Below are positions 10,701 through 20,052 of a stretch of DNA of 64,000 bases, piece after piece. Below the pieces are notes generated by a model. The model was not told where the DNA came from. It saw only the letters and a list, made by a program, of their open reading frames with translations, and made no database searches. This stretch comes from Cristatella mucedo (Eukaryota; Bryozoa; Phylactolaemata; Cristatellidae), in the NCBI GenBank assembly GCA_009760855.2, contig WPIO01000087.1, forward strand, positions 1,729,473-1,793,472, read 5' to 3'. The translations under genes were made by a program, and so were the position numbers. How positions within the stretch are numbered: position 1 is the first letter of the stretch; each line of letters starts with the position of its first letter.

Positions 10701-13494
10701 CTATGGATGGGAACAAATGCACACGTTCCGAAATGGCTCTGTCAGATGATATTGCCAAGCGGACTCGAAATCAAGGCTACGGGGCACATGGCACGCGTGC
10801 CCGCATGCGAGCGTGCACGTGTCTGCTTCGTCCAAGCGTGCCTGTGTGAACTCGAGTCGCACGCGCCAACGGGCGCTTCTTGGCAAGCAGGAATTCACCT
10901 CTTCGTAGCACGCCGCACGTGAAGCGCGCTGCTGCGGAAACAAACCTGTAGCCGGTTGAGCCGTACTCTGGGTAGTGGCCGGCCGAGAAAGGCACGGCCT
11001 TGGTGAGAATGAGCCGCGCCTCTGCAGCCATAGCCGTCAGCTGCCAGCTGTTGTGCCACTGCCGCCGAGGGCTGTCATACTCGGTGCCACCTTGACCTCC
11101 GCACAGTGTCACCAATATCCGGCCATCGTCCAGCAGCAGTCTGCTCGCGCTGCAACGCGACGGCTTCAGCGCTCGCTTGCCCTGCACAGCTCAACTTGCA
11201 ACCGCTCGGCCGTGTGCCCGTGCCTCGTGCGACGGCAGCAGCAGCTGATTGGATGGGATAGCTTCGGCAGGAAGCAGCTGATTGGATGGGAGAGCTTCGG
11301 CAGGAAGCAGCTGATTGGATGGGAGAGCTTCGGCAGGAAGCAGCCAGACGGAAGCGACAGCTTGAGGAGCTGCTTGCAGTGCAGTTGCTGCAGCCTGCCT
11401 GGCAGCTCGCCCCAGGTGAAGCTTCGAGGCATCTGGCCGTGGCTGGCTGGCTGGCTGGCGAGCGGGAGGGCAGGGGTCAGGGGGCGGGCCTACCTCAAGA
11501 AGAAGAGCTTCAGGAGCTCCCTGTTCCGCTTGATGTTGGATTTGCCGCCCACGTGAGGGAAATTGAAGACTATGCAAGAGAATGGATGCCCGAAGTCGTC
11601 CTGGTGCAGCGATGTGGCGTCCACACCGTAACGCACCCGACAACCTGCGGCAGAGCAGCGAGGAGCAAACGAGTCACCTTTAGTCTACTCTCGGTCATGA
11701 TGTTGACGTCATGACACGGTGACATGGACCACGCTAGCTCGTGAGATACGATTCGGGTTCGGTTAAAAAAGCCGACCACGGGCAGCAGCTAAATGCAGCA
11801 GGAGTGCAGTGCAGGTGCGCACAAACCAGCTATGTCAGCAATTAATTAATAGCGAGAACTGAAAGAAATATGCAAGCAAAAATGTGTGCTCACGTTCTGT
11901 CACTCTTTATATCTTTGCACTCACTTTGGCGTTCACCGGCTCAGTCGCATAAGAGCTTGCATGGCTCCAATGAGACCAATAAGCCATCATCATGCATAGA
12001 AAATGCTTGCCATTTCTACTCGCCCAAGTGCTACTGGCATGCTTTCTCGACTCGGAAAGGTGAAAAGTTGTTCTGGTGGTGGGATCTGTAGCCGGGTACT
12101 TGAAACGGGTTATAATCGGGACGTCTGCAGTGCCAAGGTTGCACGGGGGGGGGGGTGTGGTAAACAAAAAGACAAAAGACGTAAACTGAGGGCAAAAACG
12201 TTAAAGGTGCTCCAAAATGCTGCTGACAGGCTGCGGTAGCTGCGTAATGTGCCTGCAGCAGTAATAATAATAATGATAATACATTTGATATTGCACCATC
12301 AAGGAGCTCAATCTCTTTCTAGCAGTGAATAAAGCCTTTGAATTTGCACAGAGAGGAACTGCTGGTGCTGCCGGAAGCTTGCCGGAAGGTTCTGCTCATT
12401 TCGTTGCTCCCGTCAAAATGGCCACTCTTTTAAATGCTTTAAATCACATGCCACCATACTCTACAAATTGAGCTGACACCTCACTGCTAGGCCCGTACAG
12501 CTAAGATCGTAGAGCATCGTCACCCTTTCCCTCTAGCACACATTAATGCCATGTCACAATCTCGACCGACCTCTCTTCAAGCTTTGTCACTTCCTAACGC
12601 ACCCCAATTAGCTGCCAGGTGAATGGGTCCAGCAATGTGCTGCAGTGCTGCATGCATCATCTAGCTTCTCTAATGCCATCATTTATCACCACAGCCCGGC
12701 TTCAGCTTGTTTCTCCCATCCGGCATGCAGCAGCCATGCCAAACATGGGCAAAAATGAAGATACAATATCTTCTGCACACTTGCCAAGACATCATCACAG
12801 CAAGCCGTTAGCATCTATCTAGCCAGTATCTGAAAGGTGAAATCGACTAAGTGCAAGGCTTTGACCATGTTTGATCCAGTTTCAGCAACGCTTGGAATAG
12901 CTCGTGCCTACTCAATAACAAGTGCTCCGTCAGATGTAAGATGAAGGTGAACATAAATGAAAGAATTCAGTCGTGGATGCGTATCGCCTTGACTTTCTGC
13001 TGAGCTTCCATGCCGGTCTCTTTGTCGCACAATAAATTCAACAGTAGCATAGAAAATTTCAACTGAGGGACTTAGCACACAAGCAAATGACGACCGCCTA
13101 TCCCTTAGGCAGATCAATGCGGTCCCCTGGCACATGTCAGATTCTCTGGCGCAAACGATGGCAACGGCCTCCAAGTCGTTTGGTATTTTTAAAGTACTGC
13201 TTTTCATTTGCACTCATCACCAATGGCAGCACCTGCCTTAGCTCTTTAGGGGAGCCGAGAACCCCTGCTGCTTGCTGTCAGCTGTGAAGTTATCCCCCAC
13301 ATGCCTGCATCTGGATATGCCACTAAATTCATCTTAATTTTATCCTTCAGAAGGTAAAGCCTTCCTTAACCTTTTTGCCACAAGGACTAACTAGCAGATA
13401 CGATCCCTGGTTACACCTGACTACCGAACGCAAGAAGCACGACGCAAGAAGAACATCTTAGCACCTTAGCTGGAATTAAAATAGCTATGTATAG

Positions 13495-13525
<31 letters not shown>

Positions 13526-16500
13526 CTAGCACTATAAAAGAGGATTTTGATCGTTCATTTGTGCATGCGGTCATTCAAGACACTGGGTTTTAGCACAGCA
13601 GCAAGATGCTGGCATTTGGCCACCCAGCTCATGGGCTGAACCAGCTGACCTCTAATTTTACTTTTTGATGTAAGAGCCAATGCTTTAAGCCATGAGTGTG
13701 CCAGAAGCAGGTTGATTGGCGGAGGCAGTGACATGACAAACCACAGGTACAAGGATGCAAAACCTATAAAATCAGAAGGGTTTTTGCTGCTATTATAGGC
13801 TGGCGGTGAACAGTAAAGGATTGATTGCTGTAGGATTTAAACCCACGACCTGAATCCTGTGAGCACTTTACCAGCAGGCTATGGATTGGGGTCATACCTT
13901 ACTAGCCCCCAGGTCAATTCTCAGGGGTATGGTGCTGACACATCACAACTCAGGTCGTGGATTCGAGTCCAGGCAATAAATGATGCCCACTGCAAGTGGT
14001 GACGATAGGCACACCGGCACATCTGTAGCTAAATATACAAGGCAATTAAATCAGCAATCCTCTTTTTAATTTAAAGAGGCAAAGTTGCTCTCCCAACTCC
14101 CACGGCAAAGGGCCTTCGGCTGATCTGTATTTTCAAGCAATTGCAGTGCACACAAGGCTTACTCGGCAATCGGAACCCTCGCTGTCTTAGATGCTGATAA
14201 GGCCCCGGTTGCTCCCATAAACATTCAGGCATCGTTCATGTTTTAGGCGAATGAAAGACGCTGTTCAAAGCGAAGATGAAAAGCATGCAGTGCAAAGAAG
14301 TAGACCAATCTTCGAAGGTCACCGTGGTTGCAGCTGGTACCTGCAGCTCTTACCACACCCTCATAAACATGGCACCGAACTGTGTGGCGCACGGTCGCTA
14401 CAGCATAAGCAATGAGGAAGGCTCACACACAAAAATCCTAGCTGAGTTAACAGCCTCTTTTACATAGAGACAGAAGAGCCCTTTACGGCTATCACCATTG
14501 CTTGCAGTGTCAATAGCTCGGCTGTAGTCTACTAAGCAGTTGATTTATAGTCCATCTCCAGCTGAGCAGCTGCATACAATATCGCTAGCCCGGTAGATGG
14601 CACTGGCGGTTCATGCAGCCCAGCAGCACCACTTCGGTCCGAGGCAATGGGCCAATGATCACGCAGAACATGTGGCACCAACTACCATCGATCGAGCGAG
14701 CAATCAACCGATGGATGATCGAGAGATGCACCAATGTCTGACCGACTAAGCCAATGCGACTCGTCTTCCCTGCCTCCCTCTGGCTGTGAGGCTAACCGTG
14801 CCACAATAATAATAATAATAATAATAATGCACTTGATAAAGCGCCCTCAGAGAACTTAATCTCTTTCTAGGCGCTTTACATTTGCTGCAAAGTAAAATGC
14901 AATTGAATGGTAAGTAAAATCATGCTTGAAAAACAAACAAAATGAATAATATGGTTAGGGGGTGACATGCACAAGGTCAGCATGCAAATGAGGTTAGTGG
15001 CAGCATGCACAGTGTCAGCAAGCATAAGCATATCAAGGACGAATCACAGGGACCCACTAAATGCTGTCCTAAATAGGTGTGTTTTCAAGTTCCTTTTAAA
15101 TGTGGTGAGGTCAGGGGATGTTCTGATGCAGGTCGGGAGGGAGTTCCAGTCTAACAGTGCCACAATGCATTACATACATTAGAGCCACTTTGATGATTGA
15201 TTCAACTGCGTGATGCCCACGACCTCAGTCGTGAAGAGCAGGCACCTACCCCCTGTGCTATCACGACTAATTATCACGACTAATCACTGCTAATGCAGGA
15301 CTGGTTGATTTCAGGAAGACGATCTACAAGGTGCACAACTGCCTCAAAGAATGATTAGATCAGTCCTTAAAGCTAGCAGAGACATGAAGACTCGTCGAGT
15401 TCATATAGCAGAGCTTTTCATAGATCACACAAATGCTAAGCGACTCTTTCTGCACAATGAGCAGCTAACTGCCTCTGCCCATGAATGGTCCATTCGAGTC
15501 TGAAACACGACATGTTGGTCAGAGCCTGGCTGATGAATTCGACAGTATGCAGTTCATACTCAAGTATTATTAATGAGTGCTTCAGCGCTAGCACCTAATT
15601 TCTGCCACAGCTACCAACGAGTAAAGCGTTGCCATGAGAATCATGCTGCATAGACAGCGGTACGACCACTGCACCGGCTGCTTCATTCGTGCCCGTGTGT
15701 TTCTTGTCAGGTGATGCATGCATTATGCCTGCCGGCACCATACAAGATGAACTCACTATTAGACTATTAGAGTTAGTGGTTGAGAAAGGTTGAACAGTGC
15801 ATGTTCGATATACATGTGCATTCGCTGAGAGTATATCTGCCGGTTTGTAGCTCCATGGAGCGACCAAGAATAAGCAGTGTGGGCCGATGGAAAGAGCTCT
15901 CAACTCAAGAGCCCAAAAGGCTTCCTGCGCCCTGTTGGTAGCCTTCATCTTATGCAACAAAGAAACGTCAAGCATATCAAAATGACTGCCGAAGAAGTGC
16001 ACAGCCCAGAAGTAGGGCAGCGTTAAGGGTTGCAGAAAAGGAAGTGCCAGAGTGTACTGTTAAAAATTATAAAATTACAACTGTAGAAGCATATTTTACA
16101 GTCTGGTGCTACCCAGAGCAACATCTCCAGCAGACAAGTCTTTTAACAGTTACATTGGTCATAACAGAAAATTTGAAGTGCCTGACGTGAGCTAAATATT
16201 GTTCAAGGCCATGTATCCAATATGGAATGCATGCCAGTTGGTCAATGTAAAAAATTCATGTCAAAAATGTCAGCAGAAATAAGCATAAAAGAGCAAATTC
16301 CGTGAGAAGCAGTGGGTTTGTACCTGCGTAGATTTAGGACCACGATACCAAGATACTATGCAGAGGCCAAAGGAGATCCCAAATCTGGTAGAGTCCATTT
16401 TGAGGGTTAGGCTTTTAATTTCCAAGTAGCGCATGACGAGTAGAACAACTTGATGCGTAGAACAACTTGTCGAGTAGAACAACTTGATGCCATAACTGCA

Positions 16501-17819
16501 CGAGGAGGGTGCCACTGCTGCAGCAGTATAGCTAGCCACGAAGGAGACAAGGCTTGGCAGGCCTTGTAAATCAGGGTGAGAATTTTACCTTGCTTCGGGA
16601 GATTTAACAAACTCATTTGCACAGCGCCCTTAAGAGTACTGAATCTCTTTCCAGGTGCTTCACATAAACCGAAGGGCTCGAGCCCACGACCTTGATCGTC
16701 AAAAGCAAGCACCTTGACCTCGGTCTTCATAGGTGAGCACCTGAACCACTGGAGCAAAGCCAAAGATTGACCAGAAACTTCGATAGCTCCTTATCAAAGG
16801 GGCCATGGGTGTAATTGCTTCCGTATTCTGCATGTTTTAGGCTTTCTCAAAAAGGATTGAATGCATTCATGTGACGGAACAATAAACACACTCCCTCCTT
16901 ATAGCAGTGGTGCATTTACACAAACTGTTCATCGAGAGTATTCACGGGCCATGTCCGCGACCAAGTGTGCAGTGAAATCGTTCAAGGCCGGAGTAGCTCA
17001 TTGCACGGTGAGAACGGCTCGCGAGAGACAACAAGCCGAACCAGGTACAGATTTATCGAAAGCACCTGGCGGGTCACCGCCGGGTCGCGGGATGAACTGA
17101 AACGGAGCAGTGGCCTCACAAGCTCAGCAGCAGCAGCAGCCTTCATTAGGTAAGGCGGTTGCTTTCACGACCGAGGTCATGGGTTCGATTCCGGCGGTGG
17201 GCGATCCTTTATCGCCACCGAAGGCGGTGGAGATAGCCGTAAAGGCTCTTCTGTCGCTATACAAAAAGAGGCTGTTTAATCAGCTAGGATTTTTTTTCAT
17301 TGCAAAACCGCTAACAACGCACGCGCTCCAGCACGATCCTACGTGCCCATGCATTGCAAGAGCAGCCGACGATGCGTCGCTTCTTCGTGAAACTGGCAGC
17401 CTGGCAGCCGAGCCCTGCCGTGCTGCGAGCAGCAGCGATCTCGTCGTCCTTGCGTCAGCCTCTCGCGACGACGTCTTACGGAAAGCGGTACGCTGCAGCG
17501 CACACGGGCGACGCTAGCCCGCGAGGCACGTCCACGCGTCCACTTTAAGAAACCTTCCGACTGCCCTCTCCGGAAAGCGGGGCAAGAGGGCGCTCGCGCA
17601 AGCGGCTGCATGCACGCACGTACCCCATTGCTCGAGTTTGACCACGTTATCGTCGGCGTGCGCGTGCCGCTGGCGAAGCGAGTCCCGAGTCTCGACGGTC
17701 GAAGAGACGAAGGGCGAGCGCATCTTTCCAAAGAGAGCGACGGAGAACGAAAAGTCGCCCTCTCCCACAAGCAGCAGGCCGCCCCCGCGGCCCAGCCCCG
17801 CCGATATCTCGGCCTCCAT
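10545..17819 (-). CDS. FDXACB1: FDXACB1-like gene, N-terminal four coding exons (BMT5-like domain)
   Basis: Coding exons, in order on the minus strand, are 17819-17624, 11644-11494, 11149-10946 and 10700-10545. They give 235 residues with split codons that agree at every junction (phases 1, 2, 2, then an open phase-2 donor). The protein shows the BMT5-like (DUF2431) Rossmann methyltransferase signature: LLLVGEGDFSFSVAL near residue 15, YGVDATSL near 71, VFNFPHVGGKSNIKRNRELL near 90-110, and LCGGQGG followed by QWHNSWQ near 130-150. Known relatives are vertebrate FDXACB1, which adds a ferredoxin-fold anticodon-binding domain, and yeast Bmt5, a 25S rRNA m3U methyltransferase. The C-terminal half and any anticodon-binding domain were not found, so a BMT5-like protein without that domain remains possible. 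The start is an ATG with an in-frame TAA about 48 bases upstream. Confidence 0.85.
10946..11149 (-). CDS. FDXACB1: FDXACB1-like exon 3
   Basis: Acceptor GCGTTGCAG; donor AG|GTTTGT (weaker than consensus). It encodes RLLLDDGRILVTLCGGQGG, then QWHNSWQLTAMAAEARLIL and AVPFS...GY. This is the most conserved part of the domain and made the identification firm. Confidence 0.85.
11240..11350 (-). repeat. 33-bp tandem repeat, three full units plus a partial, in intron 2
   Basis: Units start at 11240, 11273 and 11306, with a decaying fourth at 11339. The core is AGCAGCTGATTGGATGGG followed by AGCTTCGGCAGGA. Each unit contains ATTGG, the inverse of a CCAAT box. It lies in the 344-base intron between exons 2 and 3. 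The open frames through it arise because 33 is a multiple of three. Confidence 0.9.
11494..11644 (-). CDS. FDXACB1: FDXACB1-like exon 2
   Basis: Acceptor CTCTGCCGCAG; donor AG|GTAGGC. After completing a Gly codon it encodes CRVRYGVDATSLHQDDFG, then CIVFNFPHVGGKSNIKRNR and ELLKLFFL. The FNFPHVGG...KNREL-like block is diagnostic of the BMT5-like family. Confidence 0.88.
11645..12255 (-). other. FDXACB1-like intron 1, 3' portion
   Basis: No repeat or coding feature recognised apart from a short G10 run near 12147-12156. Confidence 0.4.
12260..12340 (-). mobile_element. LineA-type 3' tail fragment
   Basis: AGTAATAATAATAATGATAA, then ACATTTGATATTGCACC and CTCAATCTCTTTCTAG: a decayed inverted tail inside FDXACB1-like intron 1. 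Confidence 0.6.
12340..13490. other. No recognised feature (intron 1 of the FDXACB1-like gene)
   Basis: Only short open frames occur. None resembles a known protein or a repeat family of this window. Confidence 0.4.
13497..13523. repeat. (CA)n microsatellite
   Basis: About 13 uninterrupted AC units. Confidence 0.95.
13805..14080 (+). mobile_element. SineA copies, diverged and partly inverted
   Basis: The plus-strand copy at about 13940-14080 has AACTCAGGTCGTGGATTCGA (B-box region), GTGGTGACGATAGGC and CAATTAAATCAGC. A short antisense piece (AGGATTTAAACCCACGACCT) lies just before it at about 13825-13875. Confidence 0.6.
14441..14516 (-). mobile_element. SineA 3' fragment
   Basis: Antisense of the SineA 3' half: AACAGCCTCTTTTACATAGA, then AGAGCCCTTTACGGCTATCA. 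Confidence 0.7.
14808..15156 (-). mobile_element. LineA 3' end with a 10-bp target-site duplication
   Basis: A 5'-truncated inverted LineA of about 349 bp with (AAT)n tail, hairpin and 3' UTR, ending in C-terminal coding sequence. The flanks 14798-14807 and 15157-15166 are both GTGCCACAAT. This is the cleanest direct evidence in the window that LineA inserts by target-primed reverse transcription. Confidence 0.9.
15185..15290 (-). mobile_element. SineA tRNA-head fragment, diverged
   Basis: CCCACGACCTCAGTCGTGAA, then AGCAGGCACCTACC and a TATCACGAC end: the antisense of the SineA 5' region. Confidence 0.5.
15290..16430. other. No recognised feature
   Basis: A minus-strand open frame of about 135 codons (16002-15595) has no recognisable domain. 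It lies in intron 1 of the FDXACB1-like gene and is treated as chance. Confidence 0.4.
16437..16491. repeat. Short tandem repeat, three units of GTAGAACAACTTG
   Basis: GAGTAGAACAACTTGATGC recurs with small changes three times, about 18 bases apart. Confidence 0.85.
16618..16760 (-). mobile_element. SineB copy
   Basis: The plus strand shows the LineA-like tail first (CAGCGCCCTTAAGAGTACTG, CTCTTTCCAGGTGCTTCACA), then the tRNA-like head in antisense (GGGCTCGAGCCCACGACCTT, ...CACCTGAACCACTGGAGC). Confidence 0.75.
17120..17295 (+). mobile_element. SineA copy, well preserved
   Basis: A-box-like TAGGTAAGGCGGTTGC, B-box-like GGTTCGATTCC, hairpin GGCGATCCTTTATCGCC, then GATAGCCGTAAAGGCTCTTC and CTATACAAAAAGAGGCTG. 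It is a good reference copy for the family. Confidence 0.85.
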
Positions 17820-18130
17820 GTGCGATGCCCGCGGCAGCGCCAACAGTAGTGGCGAGGTCGTTTAGCTTTTGATGGATCGCACGATACGAACGAGGCCGCG
17901 GTGCACCTGCGCGGCGCAGCCCGTTCAGCTCGCCGCCCGTCGCCGCCGGTGGCTGCGAGCTCGTCAGCCTGCACAAAGGCGGCTGCAACGCGGGCGACAA
18001 GCATGTTCGCGCGCGGATGCAAGGTGAAGGACGCCGGAAAAAAGAGTCAAAGCAAGCGTTTAGAGTCTCAATCTTACCTCCTTGCCCCAGCCACGTGCAA
18101 GGCGTTGCACCGCTACGCTCTGCCAGCAAG
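17330..18130. promoter_or_regulatory. GC/CpG-rich block around the FDXACB1-like first exon
   Basis: This 0.8 kb block is far richer in CG dinucleotides than the surrounding introns. It spans coding exon 1 and the upstream sequence, as expected for a housekeeping promoter. No TATA box was identified and the transcription start is unknown. Confidence 0.45.
17624..17819 (-). CDS. FDXACB1: FDXACB1-like exon 1 (start codon)
   Basis: ATG at 17819-17817; donor G|GTACGT. It encodes MEAEISAGLG, LLLVGEGDFSFSVALFGK (the glycine-rich SAM-binding-like start), then TVETRDSL and DDNVVKLEQW. An in-frame TAA lies upstream, so the start is well supported. Confidence 0.85.
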
Positions 18131-18184
18131 CACAGCGTTGAAACGCCACCGGACGCACGTCAAGATAAAATTTTTTAGATGATA

Positions 18185-18260
18185 TAAGAATAATATTACA
18201 TTTGAAATGGCGCCCTCAGAGAACTCAAGTGTATTTCCAGGCACTTTACATTTGCTCGCA
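18185..18260 (-). mobile_element. LineA 3' tail fragment
   Basis: ATAATATTACATTTG, GGCGCCCTCAGAGAACTCAA, then CCAGGCACTTTACATTTGCT. Confidence 0.7.
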
Positions 18261-18449
18261 GCCGCCACAGGTACGAGTGACTGCATTGCTGCGACTCACA
18301 CTCGCGAAGCGCGTTTCTGCTCGCCGAGAGCTCCAGAGTATGGGAGCATGCAAACTGCGCGGGGTGGGGAATCTGCGAACTTTAAACCGAAAACCCATGG
18401 CAGCCGGTTAATCGTGGCCTTCGATGGCCTTCCTCGTGCTGACTTAAAC

Positions 18450-18550
18450 TCATAATAATAACAACAATAATGATATTAGTACATTTGCATAGTGCCCTTG
18501 GAGAACTTGATCTCTTTCTAGGCACTTTACATTTGCTGTAAAGAAAAGGT
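18450..18550 (-). mobile_element. LineA 3' tail fragment
   Basis: CATAATAATAACAACAATAA, then GTGCCCTTGGAGAACTTGAT and CTCTTTCTAGGCACTTTACA. Confidence 0.75.
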
Positions 18551-18976
18551 GTCAGAAGTGGAATAAAAGCCGTAACGATAACTGGTTTATTTACAGTGAG
18601 TGGACTTAAAGCGAGGCCGTGCTTGCGCAGTGCACGAGTTGGCTTTTACTATAGCTGCGGTGCTAAAAAAAACACAGAAGCCATTCAGCCTTCGAGATGC
18701 TCCTACTGGGCGTCAAGGACTAATCCGCGCCGAGCTACTCCGCATGCTGACCGCATTACTGGGTTTGACGCCCCGACAGCAAGCAAGTGACGGTACGGAA
18801 ACACTGAATATCTAACAAAATCGGTGCATTAGTGCACGCAGCGCGACGGCTCACGGCCGTTCTCTCCTGCGCCCCGCGCTTCCAGTGACCCTTCTCTGCA
18901 GGCCATGACTCAGCCTCAATAAAAACCTAAGCTCATAAAACCTTAAGCCCGGCACCACCCACCACAAGACCTTAGC

Positions 18977-19317
18977 TACCGCATATTTGACGAATATAAG
19001 TCACACGCAAGTATAAGTCACACCCTAAATTTATGGATACAATTTTTTTTGAAAAAAAGATTTTTATTGAAAAATAAGATCGCTGAATATATGGCTCATT
19101 TTTTATTTATATAAATTTGCTTTAATTATCCCAGCTAGCAAGAAACTCGTCATCAGTATCGCTGCTAACGTCTGCATAGTCTTCTGCAGCCCTGTCAATG
19201 TCTGAATTGTCACTTTCACTGTACGCAGTGACTGACACTGACTTGCAGTGTATAAGTCCCACGTTTACTTTTTCGAAAAATGAAAAAAGTGCGACTTATA
19301 CTAGTAAAAATACGGTA
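18977..19317 (-). mobile_element. pogo-like deletion derivative with terminal inverted repeats
   Basis: The left end TACCGCATATTTGACGAATA-TAAGTCACAC is the imperfect inverse of the right end, which reads TACCGTATTTTTACTAGTAT-AAGTCGCAC on the other strand. The interior keeps, antisense, an acidic transposase-like C-terminus: AYSESDNSDIDRAAEDYADV then SSDTDDEFLASWDN and a stop. TA at both outer ends could be the target duplication. The superfamily assignment is inferred from the acidic tail and the TA. Confidence 0.65.
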
Positions 19318-19319
19318 GT

Positions 19320-19680
19320 ATTCCTAATAAAAGTACTATTCCTAAACAGCAGCCACCGAGCAGCAAAAGCATAATCGCCCGTCTTACCCTAAGTAAAAGT
19401 CAGACCTGGCCTAGCCGGCTGACCCAGCCAGGTGGCCCACCCTGCTGGCCGTATAACATTGCAGCGGCTTCCAGCTAATTAAACCCACTAGGGTAGAAGT
19501 GTATAAGTGTATATGTCGTCACCTTTGTGGACGCAGCATCGCCGCCGCGTTTTTGCACCCTCAGCCGAACTCACAACATTCGGCCGACCGATGGGCGATC
19601 TGCGGGTCGCGCGTGACTCGCTGCAGTCTGCCGTATCCGCTGATGGAGCGGACTGATTTGCAAATGGCCACTCTGGTCAT
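19320..19680. other. No recognised feature
   Basis: Intergenic sequence with no recognisable repeat or coding signal. Confidence 0.4.
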
Positions 19681-19682
19681 GC

Positions 19683-20050
19683 CACCCTAATGTAATGTAT
19701 CTCCATCTGTAACTCAAAAAGCCACAAAGACTATGTGGGTGTTACACAGTAGAGTTTTGTATAGTGCACTCACAGCCTAAGCGGCTTTCGGCAAGCCTAT
19801 GGTAGCCAACAGACTTCATCTCACGCAACGAAGAGAAAGTGGGAAGCATAGCAGAGTCAGGAGAGCAGTTGAGGTAGTGAGTAGCTTGGAAGTAGCAGCT
19901 CAGGACCGCTGGAAAGGATATGCCGTAGTCAACAGCAGGAGAATAGTTATCGTTGCGTAAGAATCGTGGAAGCAATTTCCACAGCCTAGGGCCTGAAGAG
20001 CTCAAGCTTCTGTAGCCAACGGTCTTTAAGCTGAGGAACGGAACAGCTAT
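19683..20050 (-). mobile_element. LineB 3' part (split by a LineA insertion)
   Basis: The tail TAATGTAATGTATCTCC is followed by the antisense of the LineB C-terminus (SGPRLWKLLPRFL, FPAVLSCYFQATHYLNCSPD, SRLGCECTIQN). The LineB sequence continues at 21181 beyond an inserted LineA. Confidence 0.8.
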
Positions 20051-20052
20051 TT

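Noticed and set aside
10256-10849. 197-codon plus-strand frame
   Set aside because: It overlaps exon 4 of the FDXACB1-like gene in antisense; its length comes from GC-rich coding DNA on the other strand.
10975-11714. Plus-strand frames of 193 and 142 codons
   Set aside because: Antisense shadows of exons 2-3 and of the 33-bp tandem repeat (LIGWESFGRKQ unit).
15595-16002. 135-codon minus-strand frame
   Set aside because: No domain, no ATG-splice context, located within an intron of the FDXACB1-like gene on the same strand.
17339-18129. 227- and 160-codon minus-strand frames over exon 1
   Set aside because: These are shadows in other phases of the GC-rich first exon and upstream region; only the frame from 17819 shows the family motifs.
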